From: Paraburkholderia metrosideri
GTDB taxonomy: Bacteria > Pseudomonadota > Gammaproteobacteria > Burkholderiales > Burkholderiaceae
Reading direction: 5' to 3'
DNA: 64,000 nucleotides
NCBI RefSeq assembly: GCF_904848625.1
Contig: NZ_CAJHCP010000008.1
Location: 124,001 to 188,000 of the forward strand
The notes beneath the pieces were generated by a model. It had not been told where the DNA came from, did not search any database, and saw nothing but the letters and a program-made list of their open reading frames with translations. The translations under genes and the position numbers were made by a program. Below are positions 8,318 through 17,549 of this stretch, in pieces; positions within the stretch are counted from its first letter, which is position 1, and every line of letters starts with the position of its first letter.

Positions 8318-9704
8318 GCACGGCTGCGTCGTGCTGGAACGCGACAAGGTACTGGTAGCGGATGCGATGGCGCGGGAAGCCGGTGTGCTGCCGGGAATGA
8401 AACGGGGTGGCGTCATCACGTTGTCGCCCGACGCCCTGATGTACGACCGGAGCGTCGAGCGCGAGCGTGACATGCAGCGTGAGGTCGCCTTCGGTCTGCT
8501 GCGCTTCTCGCCGCAGGTTGCAGTCTGCGACGAGGAAACCATCGTCATGGACGTGACGGCCAGCCTGCGTCTCTTTGGTGGCATCCGGCGCGTCTGCGCG
8601 CTGATGCTCGACGTCGTGAAGACCGTCGGCGTGACCGTTCGCATGAGCGTGGCGCCAACCGGCCAGGGCGCATGGCTGCTCGCCAAGCGAGGCCGGTGCC
8701 GCGTGCTCAAGATGCCGACACTTGAGCGCAACCTTGACGCCCTGCCATTCACCGTCGTTCAGGAGCTTCGCGCATTCGCGGACTGGTTTCAGGGCTTGGG
8801 CTGCCGGGTACTGGGCGACATTCGCCGTCTCCCTCGCGCCGGGTTGAAGAAGCGCTGTGGCGTGGATTTGCTGGACGCGCTCGACCGCGCCTATGGTCTG
8901 TCGCCCGAGCTGTATCAATGGCTGGAAATGCCGCCGACATTCAGCGCGCGCGCCGAGCTTCCCGACCGGGTCGAGCATGCGGATGCCATCCTGTTTTCCG
9001 CGAAGCGTCTTATCGTCCAGATGTGCGGCTGGCTCACTGCGCAGCAGCTCGCGCTGACCCACGCCACCGTGTCACTTGAACATGAGCGTGGACGTGAAGC
9101 CGTCGACCCAACCATCCTCGAAGTCGCGCTCGCAGAACCGACGTGGCATGAGGAGCACCTCGTTCGTCTGCTGAAGGAACGCCTGGGGCGCGCCGAACTG
9201 CCGGCAGCGGTGCTCGCGGTTCGCCTGACCGCGTCCAGCGTGCAGCCCGCCGAGCCACCGAGTGATTCGCTGTTCCCCGACCCGGGCGGGTCGGCTGAAG
9301 ACCACAATCGCCTCGTCGAACTGCTGGTCGCGCGACTCGGCGCGGAGAATGTGGAGCGCGCGGCGCCGACATCCGACCACCGGCCGGAGATGGCGAATCG
9401 CTGGGTACCCATCCAGGCCGATGCGAAAGTGCAGGCGCCACCACTTGGTCTGCCTCGACCCATCTGGCTGCTCGAGGAACCCATCAAGCTGATGATGAAG
9501 AACCATCGACCGTTTTACGGTTCGCCGCTCAGACTCGTCTCGATGGGCGAACGCATCGAAGCGGGATGGCATGACAGTGAAGCAGTCACGCGCGATTACT
9601 ACGTCGCGGAGGCAGCCGACAAGAGCTGCTACTGGATTTATCGCGAACGCCCCGTCGTGAAGACGGAAGAAGTCCGCTGGTTTCTCCACGGCCTGTTCGG
9701 ATAA
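8241..9704 (+). CDS. imuB: ImuB, Y-family polymerase-like protein, 487 aa
   Basis: Y-family polymerase homologue beginning MAVFVAIFLPRLSLEVF, the typical ImuB opening. The acidic metal ligands of active Y-family polymerases are replaced (residues near ETIVMDVTASLRLFGG lack the DE pair), consistent with ImuB being a catalytically dead beta-clamp-binding hub. The C-terminal 80 residues form the DUF6504-like region (RDYYVAEAADKSCYWIYRERP). ATG 8241 was chosen because it restores this conserved start. The gene is 12 bases before dnaE2. Confidence 0.88.
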   Translation: MAVFVAIFLPRLSLEVFRPRWSPRTEHGCVVLERDKVLVADAMAREAGVLPGMKRGGVITLSPDALMYDRSVERERDMQREVAFGLLRFSPQVAVCDEETIVMDVTASLRLFGGIRRVCALMLDVVKTVGVTVRMSVAPTGQGAWLLAKRGRCRVLKMPTLERNLDALPFTVVQELRAFADWFQGLGCRVLGDIRRLPRAGLKKRCGVDLLDALDRAYGLSPELYQWLEMPPTFSARAELPDRVEHADAILFSAKRLIVQMCGWLTAQQLALTHATVSLEHERGREAVDPTILEVALAEPTWHEEHLVRLLKERLGRAELPAAVLAVRLTASSVQPAEPPSDSLFPDPGGSAEDHNRLVELLVARLGAENVERAAPTSDHRPEMANRWVPIQADAKVQAPPLGLPRPIWLLEEPIKLMMKNHRPFYGSPLRLVSMGERIEAGWHDSEAVTRDYYVAEAADKSCYWIYRERPVVKTEEVRWFLHGLFG

Positions 9705-9716
9705 GACGGTGCCCTC

Positions 9717-12700
9717 ATGGACTTTCCATCGTCGATGCTGCCGGACTACGCGGAGCTTTTTGCCTTCACCAACTTCTCGTTTCTTCGTGGCGCGTCTCAC
9801 GGAGAAGAGCTGGTGCAACGTGCATCCCAGCTTGGCTATTCGGGCCTTGCGGTAACCGACGAGTGTTCGCTCGCCGGCGTCGTGCGCGCCCATGTCGAGG
9901 CGAAGAAGGCAAAGCTGCCACTGGTCATCGGCTCGTATTTCCAGCTTGTGCATGCGGACAGAACGCCGGCCTTCGGCCTCATCCTGCTGGCGCAGAACCG
10001 CGAGGGCTATGGCAACCTCTCCGAGCTCATCACGCTGGGCCGCATGCGGGCAGCCAAGGGCGAATACCTGCTCACTCCGCACGACATCGCGAAGCCCGAG
10101 AAAGGCTACGCGCATCTGAGAGACATGCCAGATTGCCTCGCCATCCTGGTCCCAGATTTCCCGGCGAAGGAGGAAATGCTCGCAGCCCAGCTCGAGTGGA
10201 TGAATGATGTGTTCGCGGGTCGAGCATGGGTTGGCCTCACCCTACATCAGCGAGCAATGGACGACATCCATCGTGGCATCGTCGAGCACGTGGCTGACCA
10301 GTATCAGGTGCCGGTAGTGGCGACGGGAAATGTCGTCATGCACGTCCGGTCGCGCAAACCGCTGCAGGATACGATGACGGCAATCCGCCTGCGAAAGACC
10401 GTTGCTGAATGCGGATACGAGCTCGCGCCGAATGCTGAGGGACATTTGCGCTCACGGTTCCGGCTGGGCAACCTGTATCCGACGCGCGCGCTGTACGAAA
10501 CCCTCAACATTCTCGAACGATGCCAATTCTCGCTCGACGAGCTACGCTACGAATATCCGGACGAGCTGGTGCCGGAGGGCTTCACCCATGAAGCTTATCT
10601 GCGGCAGGAGACGTACATCGGCGCACATCGGCGCTATCTCGGAGGCATTCCGCTCAGCGTGCAGGAGCAGATTGAGCACGAACTGCAGCTCATCCGCGAA
10701 CTGGAATACGAGGCCTATTTCCTCACGGTCTACGACATCGTGCGCTTCGCGCGCAGCCAGCACATTCTGTGTCAGGGACGCGGGTCTGCCGCGAACAGTG
10801 CGGTCTGCTATTGCCTCGGCGTGACGGAGGTCGACCCGTCGCGCGGCAACATGCTGTTCGAGCGGTTTATTTCGAAAGAGCGCGGTGAGCCGCCGGACAT
10901 CGACGTGGATTTCGAGCACCAGCGTCGCGAGGAAGTCATCCAGTACATCTACCGGAAGTACGGGCGCGACCGTGCGGCCATCGCGGCGGCGGTGTCGACC
11001 TACCGGCCGCGCGGCGCGCTGCGCGAAAGCGGCAAGGCGCTCGGCGTCGACCCGCAGATTGTGGACAAGGTCGCGAAGTCGCATCAGTGGTTCGACCACT
11101 CCGCAGACCTGCTTCAACGCTTCGCAGAGTCCGGCCTCGACCCGGAGAATCCGCTCATCGGTCTATGGGCAAAGCTGGCCGCACAGATTCTCAATTTCCC
11201 TCGGCACCTTTCGCAGCATTCCGGCGGGTTCGTTATAAGCCGGGGAAAACTGACGCGTCTCGTACCGGTCGAAAACGCCGCGATGGCGGACCGGTCTGCA
11301 ATTCAGTGGGACAAGGACGACCTCGAAGCCCTCGGCCTGCTGAAGATTGATGTTCTGGCGCTCGGCATGTTGTCGGCGATTCGGCGCACGCTCGACATCG
11401 TGTCGGAGCAGCGCGGCGAGCGCTTTGAGATGCAGGACATACCTGCAGAAGACCCGGCGACCTACGCGATGATTTCGCGCGCAGACACCGTGGGCGTGTT
11501 CCAGATTGAATCGCGCGCCCAGATGAGCATGCTGCCTCGCATGAAGCCGCGCAAGTTCTACGACCTCGTCATCGAGGTTGCCATCGTACGGCCTGGTCCG
11601 ATTCAGGGTGGTGCTGTGCATCCGTACCTGCGCCGCCGTCAGGGTCTGGAACCCGTGACGTATCCCAGCGACAAGCTGGAGGTTGCGCTCGGGCGAACAC
11701 TGGGTGTGCCGATTTTCCAGGAGCAGGTGATGCAGGTCGCCATTCTGGCTGCCGGTTTTACGCCTGGCGAAGCGGACCAGTTGCGCCGCGCGATGGCTGC
11801 CTGGAAGCGCAAGGGCGGCCTCGACAAATACTACGACCGCATCGTCAACGGGATGATGGAGCGCGGCTATGAAAAGGCCTTCGCCGAATCCATCTTCCAG
11901 CAGATTCATGGCTTCGGCGAGTACGGCTTCCCGGAGAGTCACGCGGCGTCGTTCGCGCTGCTTGTGTACGCGAGCAGCTGGCTGAAGTGTCACGAGCCGG
12001 AGGCGTTCCTTGCCGCGATGCTGAACAGCATGCCGCTCGGTTTCTATTCTGCGTCGCAGCTCATTCAGGATGCGCAACGCCATGGTGTAAAGGTGCTGCC
12101 GGCTGACGTCACCATCAGCAACTGGGACTCGGTGCTCGAGCGTCATGAGGCCGCATCGAGCCCAGCGGTACGCCTTGGCCTGTCGTTGCTGAAGGGCATG
12201 AAGGACGGCGCCGCGGAGCGCATTGAAGCAGCGAGAGCCGTGAGGCAGTTCGCCAGCGTTAGTGACCTCGCGAGACGCGCGCAGCTGGACCGGAAAGACC
12301 TCCAAGTCCTGGCTGCAGCGAATTCGCTGTCGTTGCTTGCTGGGAACCGGCGCGAGGCGCTTTGGGCGTCAGTCACTGCGGTGCCCGACCGCGACATCCT
12401 CGCCGATGCGAGCGTGGATGATGAGACGCCTGTGCTCGGTGCTCCGTCGGAAGGCGAAGACATCGTCGCCGACTACAACTCTATGAGCCTGACGCTCGGT
12501 CGGCATCCGCTATCGCTGCTCCGGCCGGCGTTGCTCGAACGACGGCTCGTGCCGGCTTCAACGCTCATGACCTATCGCAATGGCAGGCTCGCTCGCGGTT
12601 GTGGATTGGTCACGGTGCGGCAACGGCCTGGGACCGCGAACGGCGTGATGTTCGTCACTATCGAAGATGAGACGGGCAACGTGAACGTCATCATCTGGCC

Positions 12701-12866
12701 GTCAATCCAGGAGCGATTCCGGCAGGAAACGCTGGGCGCGTCGTTGTTGGCGGTATACGGAACGTGGCAATGCGAGGGTGAGGTGCGCCACCTGGTTGCA
12801 CAACGGCTCGTCGACCTATCGCATCTGCTCGGGGGGCTTACGGCTGTCAGTAGAAATTTCTGTTGA
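9717..12866 (+). CDS. dnaE2: error-prone DNA polymerase III alpha subunit DnaE2/ImuC, 1049 aa
   Basis: Full-length C-family polymerase: PHP domain at the N-terminus (LFAFTNFSFLRGASHGEEL), polymerase core with catalytic acidic triplet D394-I-D396-V-D398, helix-hairpin-helix region and C-terminal OB fold (NVNVIIWPSIQERF). Length is normal for DnaE2. It is the polymerase of the ImuABC mutasome, induced with imuA and imuB from the LexA promoter. Its last 120 codons are duplicated just downstream (12946-13317). Confidence 0.93.
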   Translation: MDFPSSMLPDYAELFAFTNFSFLRGASHGEELVQRASQLGYSGLAVTDECSLAGVVRAHVEAKKAKLPLVIGSYFQLVHADRTPAFGLILLAQNREGYGNLSELITLGRMRAAKGEYLLTPHDIAKPEKGYAHLRDMPDCLAILVPDFPAKEEMLAAQLEWMNDVFAGRAWVGLTLHQRAMDDIHRGIVEHVADQYQVPVVATGNVVMHVRSRKPLQDTMTAIRLRKTVAECGYELAPNAEGHLRSRFRLGNLYPTRALYETLNILERCQFSLDELRYEYPDELVPEGFTHEAYLRQETYIGAHRRYLGGIPLSVQEQIEHELQLIRELEYEAYFLTVYDIVRFARSQHILCQGRGSAANSAVCYCLGVTEVDPSRGNMLFERFISKERGEPPDIDVDFEHQRREEVIQYIYRKYGRDRAAIAAAVSTYRPRGALRESGKALGVDPQIVDKVAKSHQWFDHSADLLQRFAESGLDPENPLIGLWAKLAAQILNFPRHLSQHSGGFVISRGKLTRLVPVENAAMADRSAIQWDKDDLEALGLLKIDVLALGMLSAIRRTLDIVSEQRGERFEMQDIPAEDPATYAMISRADTVGVFQIESRAQMSMLPRMKPRKFYDLVIEVAIVRPGPIQGGAVHPYLRRRQGLEPVTYPSDKLEVALGRTLGVPIFQEQVMQVAILAAGFTPGEADQLRRAMAAWKRKGGLDKYYDRIVNGMMERGYEKAFAESIFQQIHGFGEYGFPESHAASFALLVYASSWLKCHEPEAFLAAMLNSMPLGFYSASQLIQDAQRHGVKVLPADVTISNWDSVLERHEAASSPAVRLGLSLLKGMKDGAAERIEAARAVRQFASVSDLARRAQLDRKDLQVLAAANSLSLLAGNRREALWASVTAVPDRDILADASVDDETPVLGAPSEGEDIVADYNSMSLTLGRHPLSLLRPALLERRLVPASTLMTYRNGRLARGCGLVTVRQRPGTANGVMFVTIEDETGNVNVIIWPSIQERFRQETLGASLLAVYGTWQCEGEVRHLVAQRLVDLSHLLGGLTAVSRNFC

Positions 12867-12945
12867 CCGATGTCCGTTGTTTCCCGTGCGCTTTAGCCCC
12901 TGCAGGGAACAGGATTGGTTTGCCATCTTCGCCCAGCCATCCACG

Positions 12946-13317
12946 TTCGGTAGACATCCGCTTTCGCTGCTACGGCGTGCGCTTCTTGAGCAAAGTCTTG
13001 TGCCTGCCTCAACGCTCATGACCTATCGCAATGGTCGGCTCGCTCGGGGTTGTGGGTTGGTCGCGGTACGTCAGCGCCTTGGAACGGCGAAGGGTGTGAT
13101 GTTCGTCACCATCGAAGATGAGACGGGAAACGTGAACGTCATCATCTGGCCTTCAATCCAGGAGCGGTTCCGGCAGGAAACGCTGGGCGCGTCGTTGCTT
13201 GCGGTGTACGGAACTTGGCAATGCGACGGCGAGGTCCGCCACCTGGTCGCCCAACGGCTTGTCGATATGTCTCACCTGCTCGGTGGTCTGACGGTCATCA
13301 GTCGCAATTTTTGCTGA
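12946..13317 (+). pseudogene. dnaE2 3'-end fragment, diverged second copy
   Basis: Encodes FGRHPLSLLRRALLEQ... through to SRNFC, matching the last 123 residues of the dnaE2 just upstream with about 11 differences by eye (roughly 91% identity). Many third-position differences are present, so it is not a fresh tandem duplication. It has no start, PHP or polymerase core. An upstream frame runs in through unrelated sequence (12867-12945). Best explained as the tail of another dnaE2 allele left after recombination. Confidence 0.85.
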
Positions 13318-13376
13318 GCATCAGTCTAAGCCGGCACAATCGGCAATATGGCCCCAAATTAACCAAATGGAAACGT

Positions 13377-13406
13377 CATTTCGACAATTGTTGTAATGAT
13401 GAAATG
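13377..13406. promoter_or_regulatory. candidate ArsR operator
   Basis: Inverted repeat CATTTC (13377-13382) ... GAAATG (13401-13406) enclosing the palindrome ACAATTGT (13384-13391), about 20 bases before the arsR ATG at 13426. Position and symmetry fit an autoregulated ArsR operator; binding is inferred. Confidence 0.45.
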
Positions 13407-13425
13407 TTTCGCGTAGCATCGGAGC

Positions 13426-13758
13426 ATGGATACAAATTTGGTCGTACGCGTGCTCGGCGCGCTTGCTCATGACTCGCGATTAGCAATCTTTCGCGCTCTT
13501 GTTGTCGCAGGTCCGAATGGCCTAGCTGCCGGCGACATCGCGCAAAAGCTTGCGGTCTCTCCATCGAGCCTTTCGTTCCACCTTAAGGACCTTTCCCACG
13601 CCGAATTGGTTAAAGGTCGGCAGGAGGGTCGTTTCGTTTATTACTCGGCGAACTTTGACGCGATGAACGGGTTGATTGGCTTCTTGACCGAGAACTGCTG
13701 CGCAGGCGAAGCCTGCGAAATCGCGCCTGCGCCATCTTGTTGCGGAGACTCCAAATGA
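13426..13758 (+). CDS. arsR: ArsR-family arsenite-responsive repressor, 110 aa
   Basis: Winged-helix ArsR/SmtB repressor (ALAHDSRLAIFRAL, SPSSLSFHLKDL recognition helix). The C-terminus has Cys91-Cys92, Cys97 and Cys105-Cys106, the C-terminal vicinal-Cys arrangement used by some ArsR proteins to bind As(III), rather than a Cys triad in the DNA-binding helix. Ribosome site GGAG precedes ATG 13426. Its stop overlaps the arsI start (ATGA). It presumably represses the whole operon through the repeat at 13377-13406. Confidence 0.9.
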   Translation: MDTNLVVRVLGALAHDSRLAIFRALVVAGPNGLAAGDIAQKLAVSPSSLSFHLKDLSHAELVKGRQEGRFVYYSANFDAMNGLIGFLTENCCAGEACEIAPAPSCCGDSK

Positions 13759-14204
13759 AGCGTCTGCACATTCATATTGCCGTCGAAGACCTCGATACGA
13801 GCACCAGGTTTTATTCAGCGATGTTCGGTGGTGTGGCACCGACCGTTGAGAAAGCCGAATATCGCAAATGGGAGCTCGACGACCCGCGTGTGAACTTCGC
13901 GATTTCGAAGCGAGGCGTGAGCCCGGGCATCGACCATCTAGGCATTCAGGTGGAGACCGAAGCGGAGCTCGCAGAGATGCGCGCGCGTTTCGCCAGCGCG
14001 GAGGTCCCGACGATGGACCAACCGGGCACTACCTGCTGCTATGCCAAATCAGATAAGTCCTGGACCGTTGACCCGCAAGGTGTTGCATGGGAGACGTTCC
14101 AGACACTCGAAGCAGCACCCACGTATGGCCAGTCTCGTCACGACTCTGAAGCAACGTCTTCTTGCTGTGCGCCAGTGCCCTCGACCATCTCGTCCGGGAG
14201 TTAA
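13755..14204 (+). CDS. arsI: ArsI/CadI-type VOC metalloenzyme, putative C-As lyase, 149 aa
   Basis: Single-domain vicinal-oxygen-chelate protein. Candidate iron ligands are H5 or H7, H61 and E113; Cys94-Cys95 in GTTCCYAKSDK match the vicinal pair by which ArsI holds trivalent organoarsenicals. Known ArsI enzymes cleave the carbon-arsenic bond of methylarsenite and related aromatic arsenicals. An extra SSCC pair lies near the C-terminus. ATG at 13755 overlaps the arsR stop by four bases. The family also contains CadI proteins of unclear activity, so C-As lyase function is probable, not proven. Confidence 0.82.
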   Translation: MKRLHIHIAVEDLDTSTRFYSAMFGGVAPTVEKAEYRKWELDDPRVNFAISKRGVSPGIDHLGIQVETEAELAEMRARFASAEVPTMDQPGTTCCYAKSDKSWTVDPQGVAWETFQTLEAAPTYGQSRHDSEATSSCCAPVPSTISSGS

Positions 14205-14206
14205 GC

Positions 14207-15277
14207 GTGAGCAGCGTCAACCGTCCCGCTAGCATCCCAAAGGCATCCGCCATTGGATTCTTCGAGCGCTACCTGACGGTCTGGGTGGCACTCTGCATTG
14301 TCGCCGGAGTTGCACTGGGTCACTGGATGCCCGGCTTCTTTAAGTCCATCGGCCGCATGGAATTCGCGCACGTGAACATCCCGGTTGGCATGCTCATTTG
14401 GGTCATGATTGTGCCGATGTTGGTCAAAATCGACTTCGCCGCAATGTCCCAAGTTCGCGGTCATTGGCGCGGAATCGGCGTGACACTCGTCGTGAACTGG
14501 CTTGTCAAACCTTTCTCGATGGCACTCCTCGGATGGGTATTCGTACGACACGTCTTCTCGCCGTATCTGCCCTCGGACCAACTCGACAGCTATGTTGCAG
14601 GACTCATATTGCTGGCAGCCGCGCCATGCACTGCGATGGTTTTTGTATGGTCACAGCTCTGCAGGGGTGACCCTTATTTCACGCTGTCGCAGGTAGCGCT
14701 GAATGACGCCATCATGGTTGTCGCTTTCGCTCCTCTGGTGGCACTGCTGCTTGGACTGTCAGCAATTGCGGTCCCATGGGACACCCTGACAACGTCGGTC
14801 GGCCTGTACATCGTTATCCCCGTCGTCATTGCTCAAGTCCTGCGCCGACGACTACTCGCCGGAGGCAAAGCTCACCTTAAAAAGGTGGTTGCGCGACTTG
14901 GTCCGTATTCCATCTTCGCGCTACTCGCCACGCTTGTGCTGCTCTTCGCATTCCAAGGCCAGGCAATAGTCAAAGAGCCTATAGTCATCGCGATGCTGGC
15001 AGTGCCGATTCTCATTCAGGTATTCCTGAACTCTAGCCTCGCGTACCTCTTAAACCGTCGACTCGGTGTCGCGCACTGCGTCGCCGGACCATCCAGCTTG
15101 ATTGGAGCGAGCAATTTTTTCGAACTAGCGGTAGCCACCGCCATCAGCCTGTTCGGATTCCAGTCTGGGGCCGCGCTTGCAACTGTCGTGGGCGTACTTA
15201 TTGAGGTGCCGGTCATGCTGCATGTGGTCGCGGTCGTGAACCACTCGCAGCGCTGGTACGAAGCACGAACGCATTAG
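14207..15277 (+). CDS. acr3: Acr3-type arsenite efflux permease, 356 aa
   Basis: Ten-helix BASS-superfamily membrane protein of Acr3 type: FFERYLTVWVALCIVAGVALG at the start, VGMLIWVMIVPML, and AAPCTAMVFVWSQLCRGD, which includes the conserved Cys used in arsenite transport. GTG at 14207 is chosen because GGGAG ends seven bases before it; the frame opens earlier but would overlap arsI deeply. It exports As(III) formed by ArsC. It is often annotated arsB, though it is unrelated to ArsB. Confidence 0.92.
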   Translation: MSSVNRPASIPKASAIGFFERYLTVWVALCIVAGVALGHWMPGFFKSIGRMEFAHVNIPVGMLIWVMIVPMLVKIDFAAMSQVRGHWRGIGVTLVVNWLVKPFSMALLGWVFVRHVFSPYLPSDQLDSYVAGLILLAAAPCTAMVFVWSQLCRGDPYFTLSQVALNDAIMVVAFAPLVALLLGLSAIAVPWDTLTTSVGLYIVIPVVIAQVLRRRLLAGGKAHLKKVVARLGPYSIFALLATLVLLFAFQGQAIVKEPIVIAMLAVPILIQVFLNSSLAYLLNRRLGVAHCVAGPSSLIGASNFFELAVATAISLFGFQSGAALATVVGVLIEVPVMLHVVAVVNHSQRWYEARTH

Positions 15278-15286
15278 GACTCGACA

Positions 15287-15709
15287 ATGAAAGTCACCAT
15301 CTATCACAATCCGGCGTGCGGCACATCGAGGAACGTTCTCGCCATGATTCGAAACGCTGGAATTGAACCCGATGTTATTGAATATCTGGAGCATCCGCCG
15401 AGTCGTGAGCAACTCGAATCGATGATTGCGGCGGCCGGCATAACTGTCCGGGCCGCGCTTCGAGAAAAAGGGACGCCATACGCTGACCTGCATCTCGAAG
15501 ACGAGTCGTTGACTGACGAGCAACTGCGCGACGCGATGATGGCCCACCCCATTCTTATCAACCGTCCCTTTGTCTTGACGCCAATCGGCACTCGACTTTG
15601 CCGCCCGTCGGAAACGGTATTGGACATTCTCCCTTCGAAGCAACTCGGCGAATTCGCGAAGGAAGATGGAGAAAAAGTGGTCGATGCCGCCGGCAATCGA
15701 GTGCGCTGA
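15287..15709 (+). CDS. arsC: glutaredoxin-dependent arsenate reductase, 140 aa
   Basis: Spx/ArsC thioredoxin-fold protein with the nucleophile Cys11 in YHNPACGTSRN and RPFVLT, the arsenate-binding Arg motif, later on. Reduces arsenate to arsenite with glutathione and glutaredoxin. Nine bases separate it from acr3, and its stop overlaps the arsH ATG, so the five ars genes form one transcript. Confidence 0.93.
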   Translation: MKVTIYHNPACGTSRNVLAMIRNAGIEPDVIEYLEHPPSREQLESMIAAAGITVRAALREKGTPYADLHLEDESLTDEQLRDAMMAHPILINRPFVLTPIGTRLCRPSETVLDILPSKQLGEFAKEDGEKVVDAAGNRVR

Positions 15710-16473
15710 TGCATACGATGGTCCCTAACATTGTTCCCTCGGCTTTTGACACGCCTGACCTGAAGAAGCTTGAGCCGCGCAAGGTATCGACTCACCCTCC
15801 ACGCATCCTTTTGCTCTACGGCTCGCTGCGTGCGACTTCGTACAGCAAGCTGCTGACGTTGGAGGCCGAACGCATTCTTCAAAGCTTCGGCGCAGAGACA
15901 AAAGTGTTCGACCCGGCAGGCCTGCCGCTCGCCGATAGTGTCCCCGGCGACAACCCGAAGGTGATGGAGCTTCGCAACCTCTCTATCTGGTCGGAAGGTC
16001 AAGTTTGGTGCAGCCCGGAGCGCCACGGAGCCCTCACCGGCATATTCAAAAACCAGATTGATTGGCTGCCGCTCGAAACGGGAAGTGTTCGACCAACTCA
16101 GGGTCGCACATTGGCCGTCATGCAGGTATCCGGGGGAAGTCAGTCTTTCAATGCCGTAAATGCGCTGCGCGTTCTTGGACGATGGATGCGCATGGTGACA
16201 ATTCCCAATCAAAGCTCCGTCGCAAAAGCCTTTCAGGAGTTCGACGAAGACGGCCGAATGAAGCCGTCCGGTTACTACGACCGAGTCGTCGACGTCATGG
16301 AGGAGCTCTACAAGTTCACATTGCTCACCCGCGACCGCTCTGACTATCTAACGGACCGCTACAGCGAACGCAAAGAGAAGGCGCCTGCGGCAATAGCCGC
16401 GCTAACGAACACGGCGATGAGCCATGAGCGAAATACGGAAACCTCCGACAACGACCAGAGCGAAGTCGAATAA
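15709..16473 (+). CDS. arsH: ArsH NADPH-dependent flavoprotein, 254 aa
   Basis: Flavodoxin-like protein with LLYGSLRATSYSKLL (FMN phosphate loop), SPERHGALTGIFKNQIDWLP and VSGGSQSFNAVN, all diagnostic of ArsH. ArsH oxidises trivalent organoarsenicals and has quinone reductase activity in characterised members. Together with ArsI it points to organoarsenical detoxification as well as inorganic arsenic. ATG 15709 overlaps the arsC stop; a second ATG at 15718 is an alternative. Confidence 0.92.
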   Translation: MHTMVPNIVPSAFDTPDLKKLEPRKVSTHPPRILLLYGSLRATSYSKLLTLEAERILQSFGAETKVFDPAGLPLADSVPGDNPKVMELRNLSIWSEGQVWCSPERHGALTGIFKNQIDWLPLETGSVRPTQGRTLAVMQVSGGSQSFNAVNALRVLGRWMRMVTIPNQSSVAKAFQEFDEDGRMKPSGYYDRVVDVMEELYKFTLLTRDRSDYLTDRYSERKEKAPAAIAALTNTAMSHERNTETSDNDQSEVE

Positions 16474-16639
16474 CGAATCGCAGCTGGCGCAAGCATGGAC
16501 GACTTGGGCGCTCACGGTTGTCCAACAATTCGCGGAAGCGACGCCCTGAGAGTACTGTGGAGTGGCGACCTTGGCTCCGATGCGCAATCGAGACATCGGA
16601 TGCCGCTGGTCGCACCCGACATGTCCAATGGAGGCGGCG

Positions 16640-16840
16640 ATGAGCAAAAGAACTGGCGGAAGCCAAAGTGGCACGCGCGGCGACTCGGGCGGTGCATCGA
16701 AGGGCTCGTCCAGCGGAGCCAAACCAGCCGGGAGTGGCGGCCGGTCGGGAAGTGGCTCTTCAGGCGGTAACTGGCCGAGCACGACCGGAAATCCGTCAGG
16801 CGGCGGGCGTGGCAATGCTGCGCCTCGCGGAAGTCGTTGA
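16640..16840 (+). CDS. small Gly/Ser-rich protein, 66 aa
   Basis: Short low-complexity protein (MSKRTGGSQSGTRGDSGG...), probably disordered. GGAGGCG lies just before ATG 16640. Similar Gly/Ser-rich small proteins occur in Burkholderiaceae; function unknown. It lies at the start of a run of stress-related genes. Confidence 0.5.
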   Translation: MSKRTGGSQSGTRGDSGGASKGSSSGAKPAGSGGRSGSGSSGGNWPSTTGNPSGGGRGNAAPRGSR

Positions 16841-17330
16841 CGAACTGTTCGTCGAGGGTTGCACACGCACACCGCCAGTCCGCTTGAAATATTTTTCTGG
16901 ATATTCTCCGAGCACTCGGCGAGATTTGCGAGCACGGTCTCTCAATCCGAAAACATCCCCGCTGTCGTGCGGTATACATACTGCTGCCCGTTCCGCGGTG
17001 CAGCCGCGCGACTGGTCGGACATCAACGGCAGCGGTCGCGGGATAGCCGGTACTGTGGGATAGCCTTGAAATACCGGACAGGGTGGCGAAGTTAGCGCCC
17101 CGAGGCGAACGGCTGACGGGTGACGCTGGCTCCGAGGGGCATCTTTGATGCTTCGGAACGTGTCTGAAGGCTTCGCTCAGGAGAAGTCGAGGCTCGAATT
17201 TAACCCTGCAACGCTATGTTTAAGCACGGACCACCGAAGTGAGTAAAGCGAGCCGAAGCCAGTAGCGTTCCGTATTTTGCAGAGATGGGCGCCCCTCTTA
17301 AACCTGGGCCAGGAATGAATTGACGGCCTG
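16841..17330. other. intergenic stretch without a recognised gene
   Basis: About 490 bp between the Gly/Ser-rich gene and the DUF2934 gene on the opposite strand. Open frames here are short, lack ribosome sites and resemble no family I know. No strong terminator or repeat was seen. Confidence 0.4.
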
Positions 17331-17549
17331 TCAACGTCCAGTGCCGTCGGACGCTGGCTTTGCCGCCGGGGCGGCCGCAAAGTCATCGGAGTCCGAGACC
17401 ACATCTTCTGCGGTCGGTTCCTCCGACGACGTCAGTTGCAACCGTGCCTTCTCCCAGAATTCGTCGGCGCGCCCGTCTGGACTGCCGGCATCCAGCCATA
17501 ACTCGTAAGCGCGGGAGCGGATGTCGCCATCAGAAACAGTGAAAGTCAT
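17331..17549 (-). CDS. DUF2934 family protein, 72 aa
   Basis: Contains IRSRAYELWLDAGSPDGRADEFWEKAR, the DUF2934 signature (stated by its positions, about residues 10-35). These small proteins are widespread in rhizobia and Burkholderia; their role is unknown. ATG 17549 is favoured over 17561 because GAGGCGGG stands just before it. The C-terminal half is Ala/Glu/Asp-rich and likely disordered. Confidence 0.7.
   Translation of the reverse strand: MTFTVSDGDIRSRAYELWLDAGSPDGRADEFWEKARLQLTSSEEPTAEDVVSDSDDFAAAPAAKPASDGTGR

Noticed and set aside
9072..12305. Long open frames on the minus strand opposite imuB and dnaE2 (347 and 380 codons)
   Set aside because: They mirror the codon structure of real genes in high-GC DNA, lack ribosome sites and encode Arg/His-rich sequence without domains.
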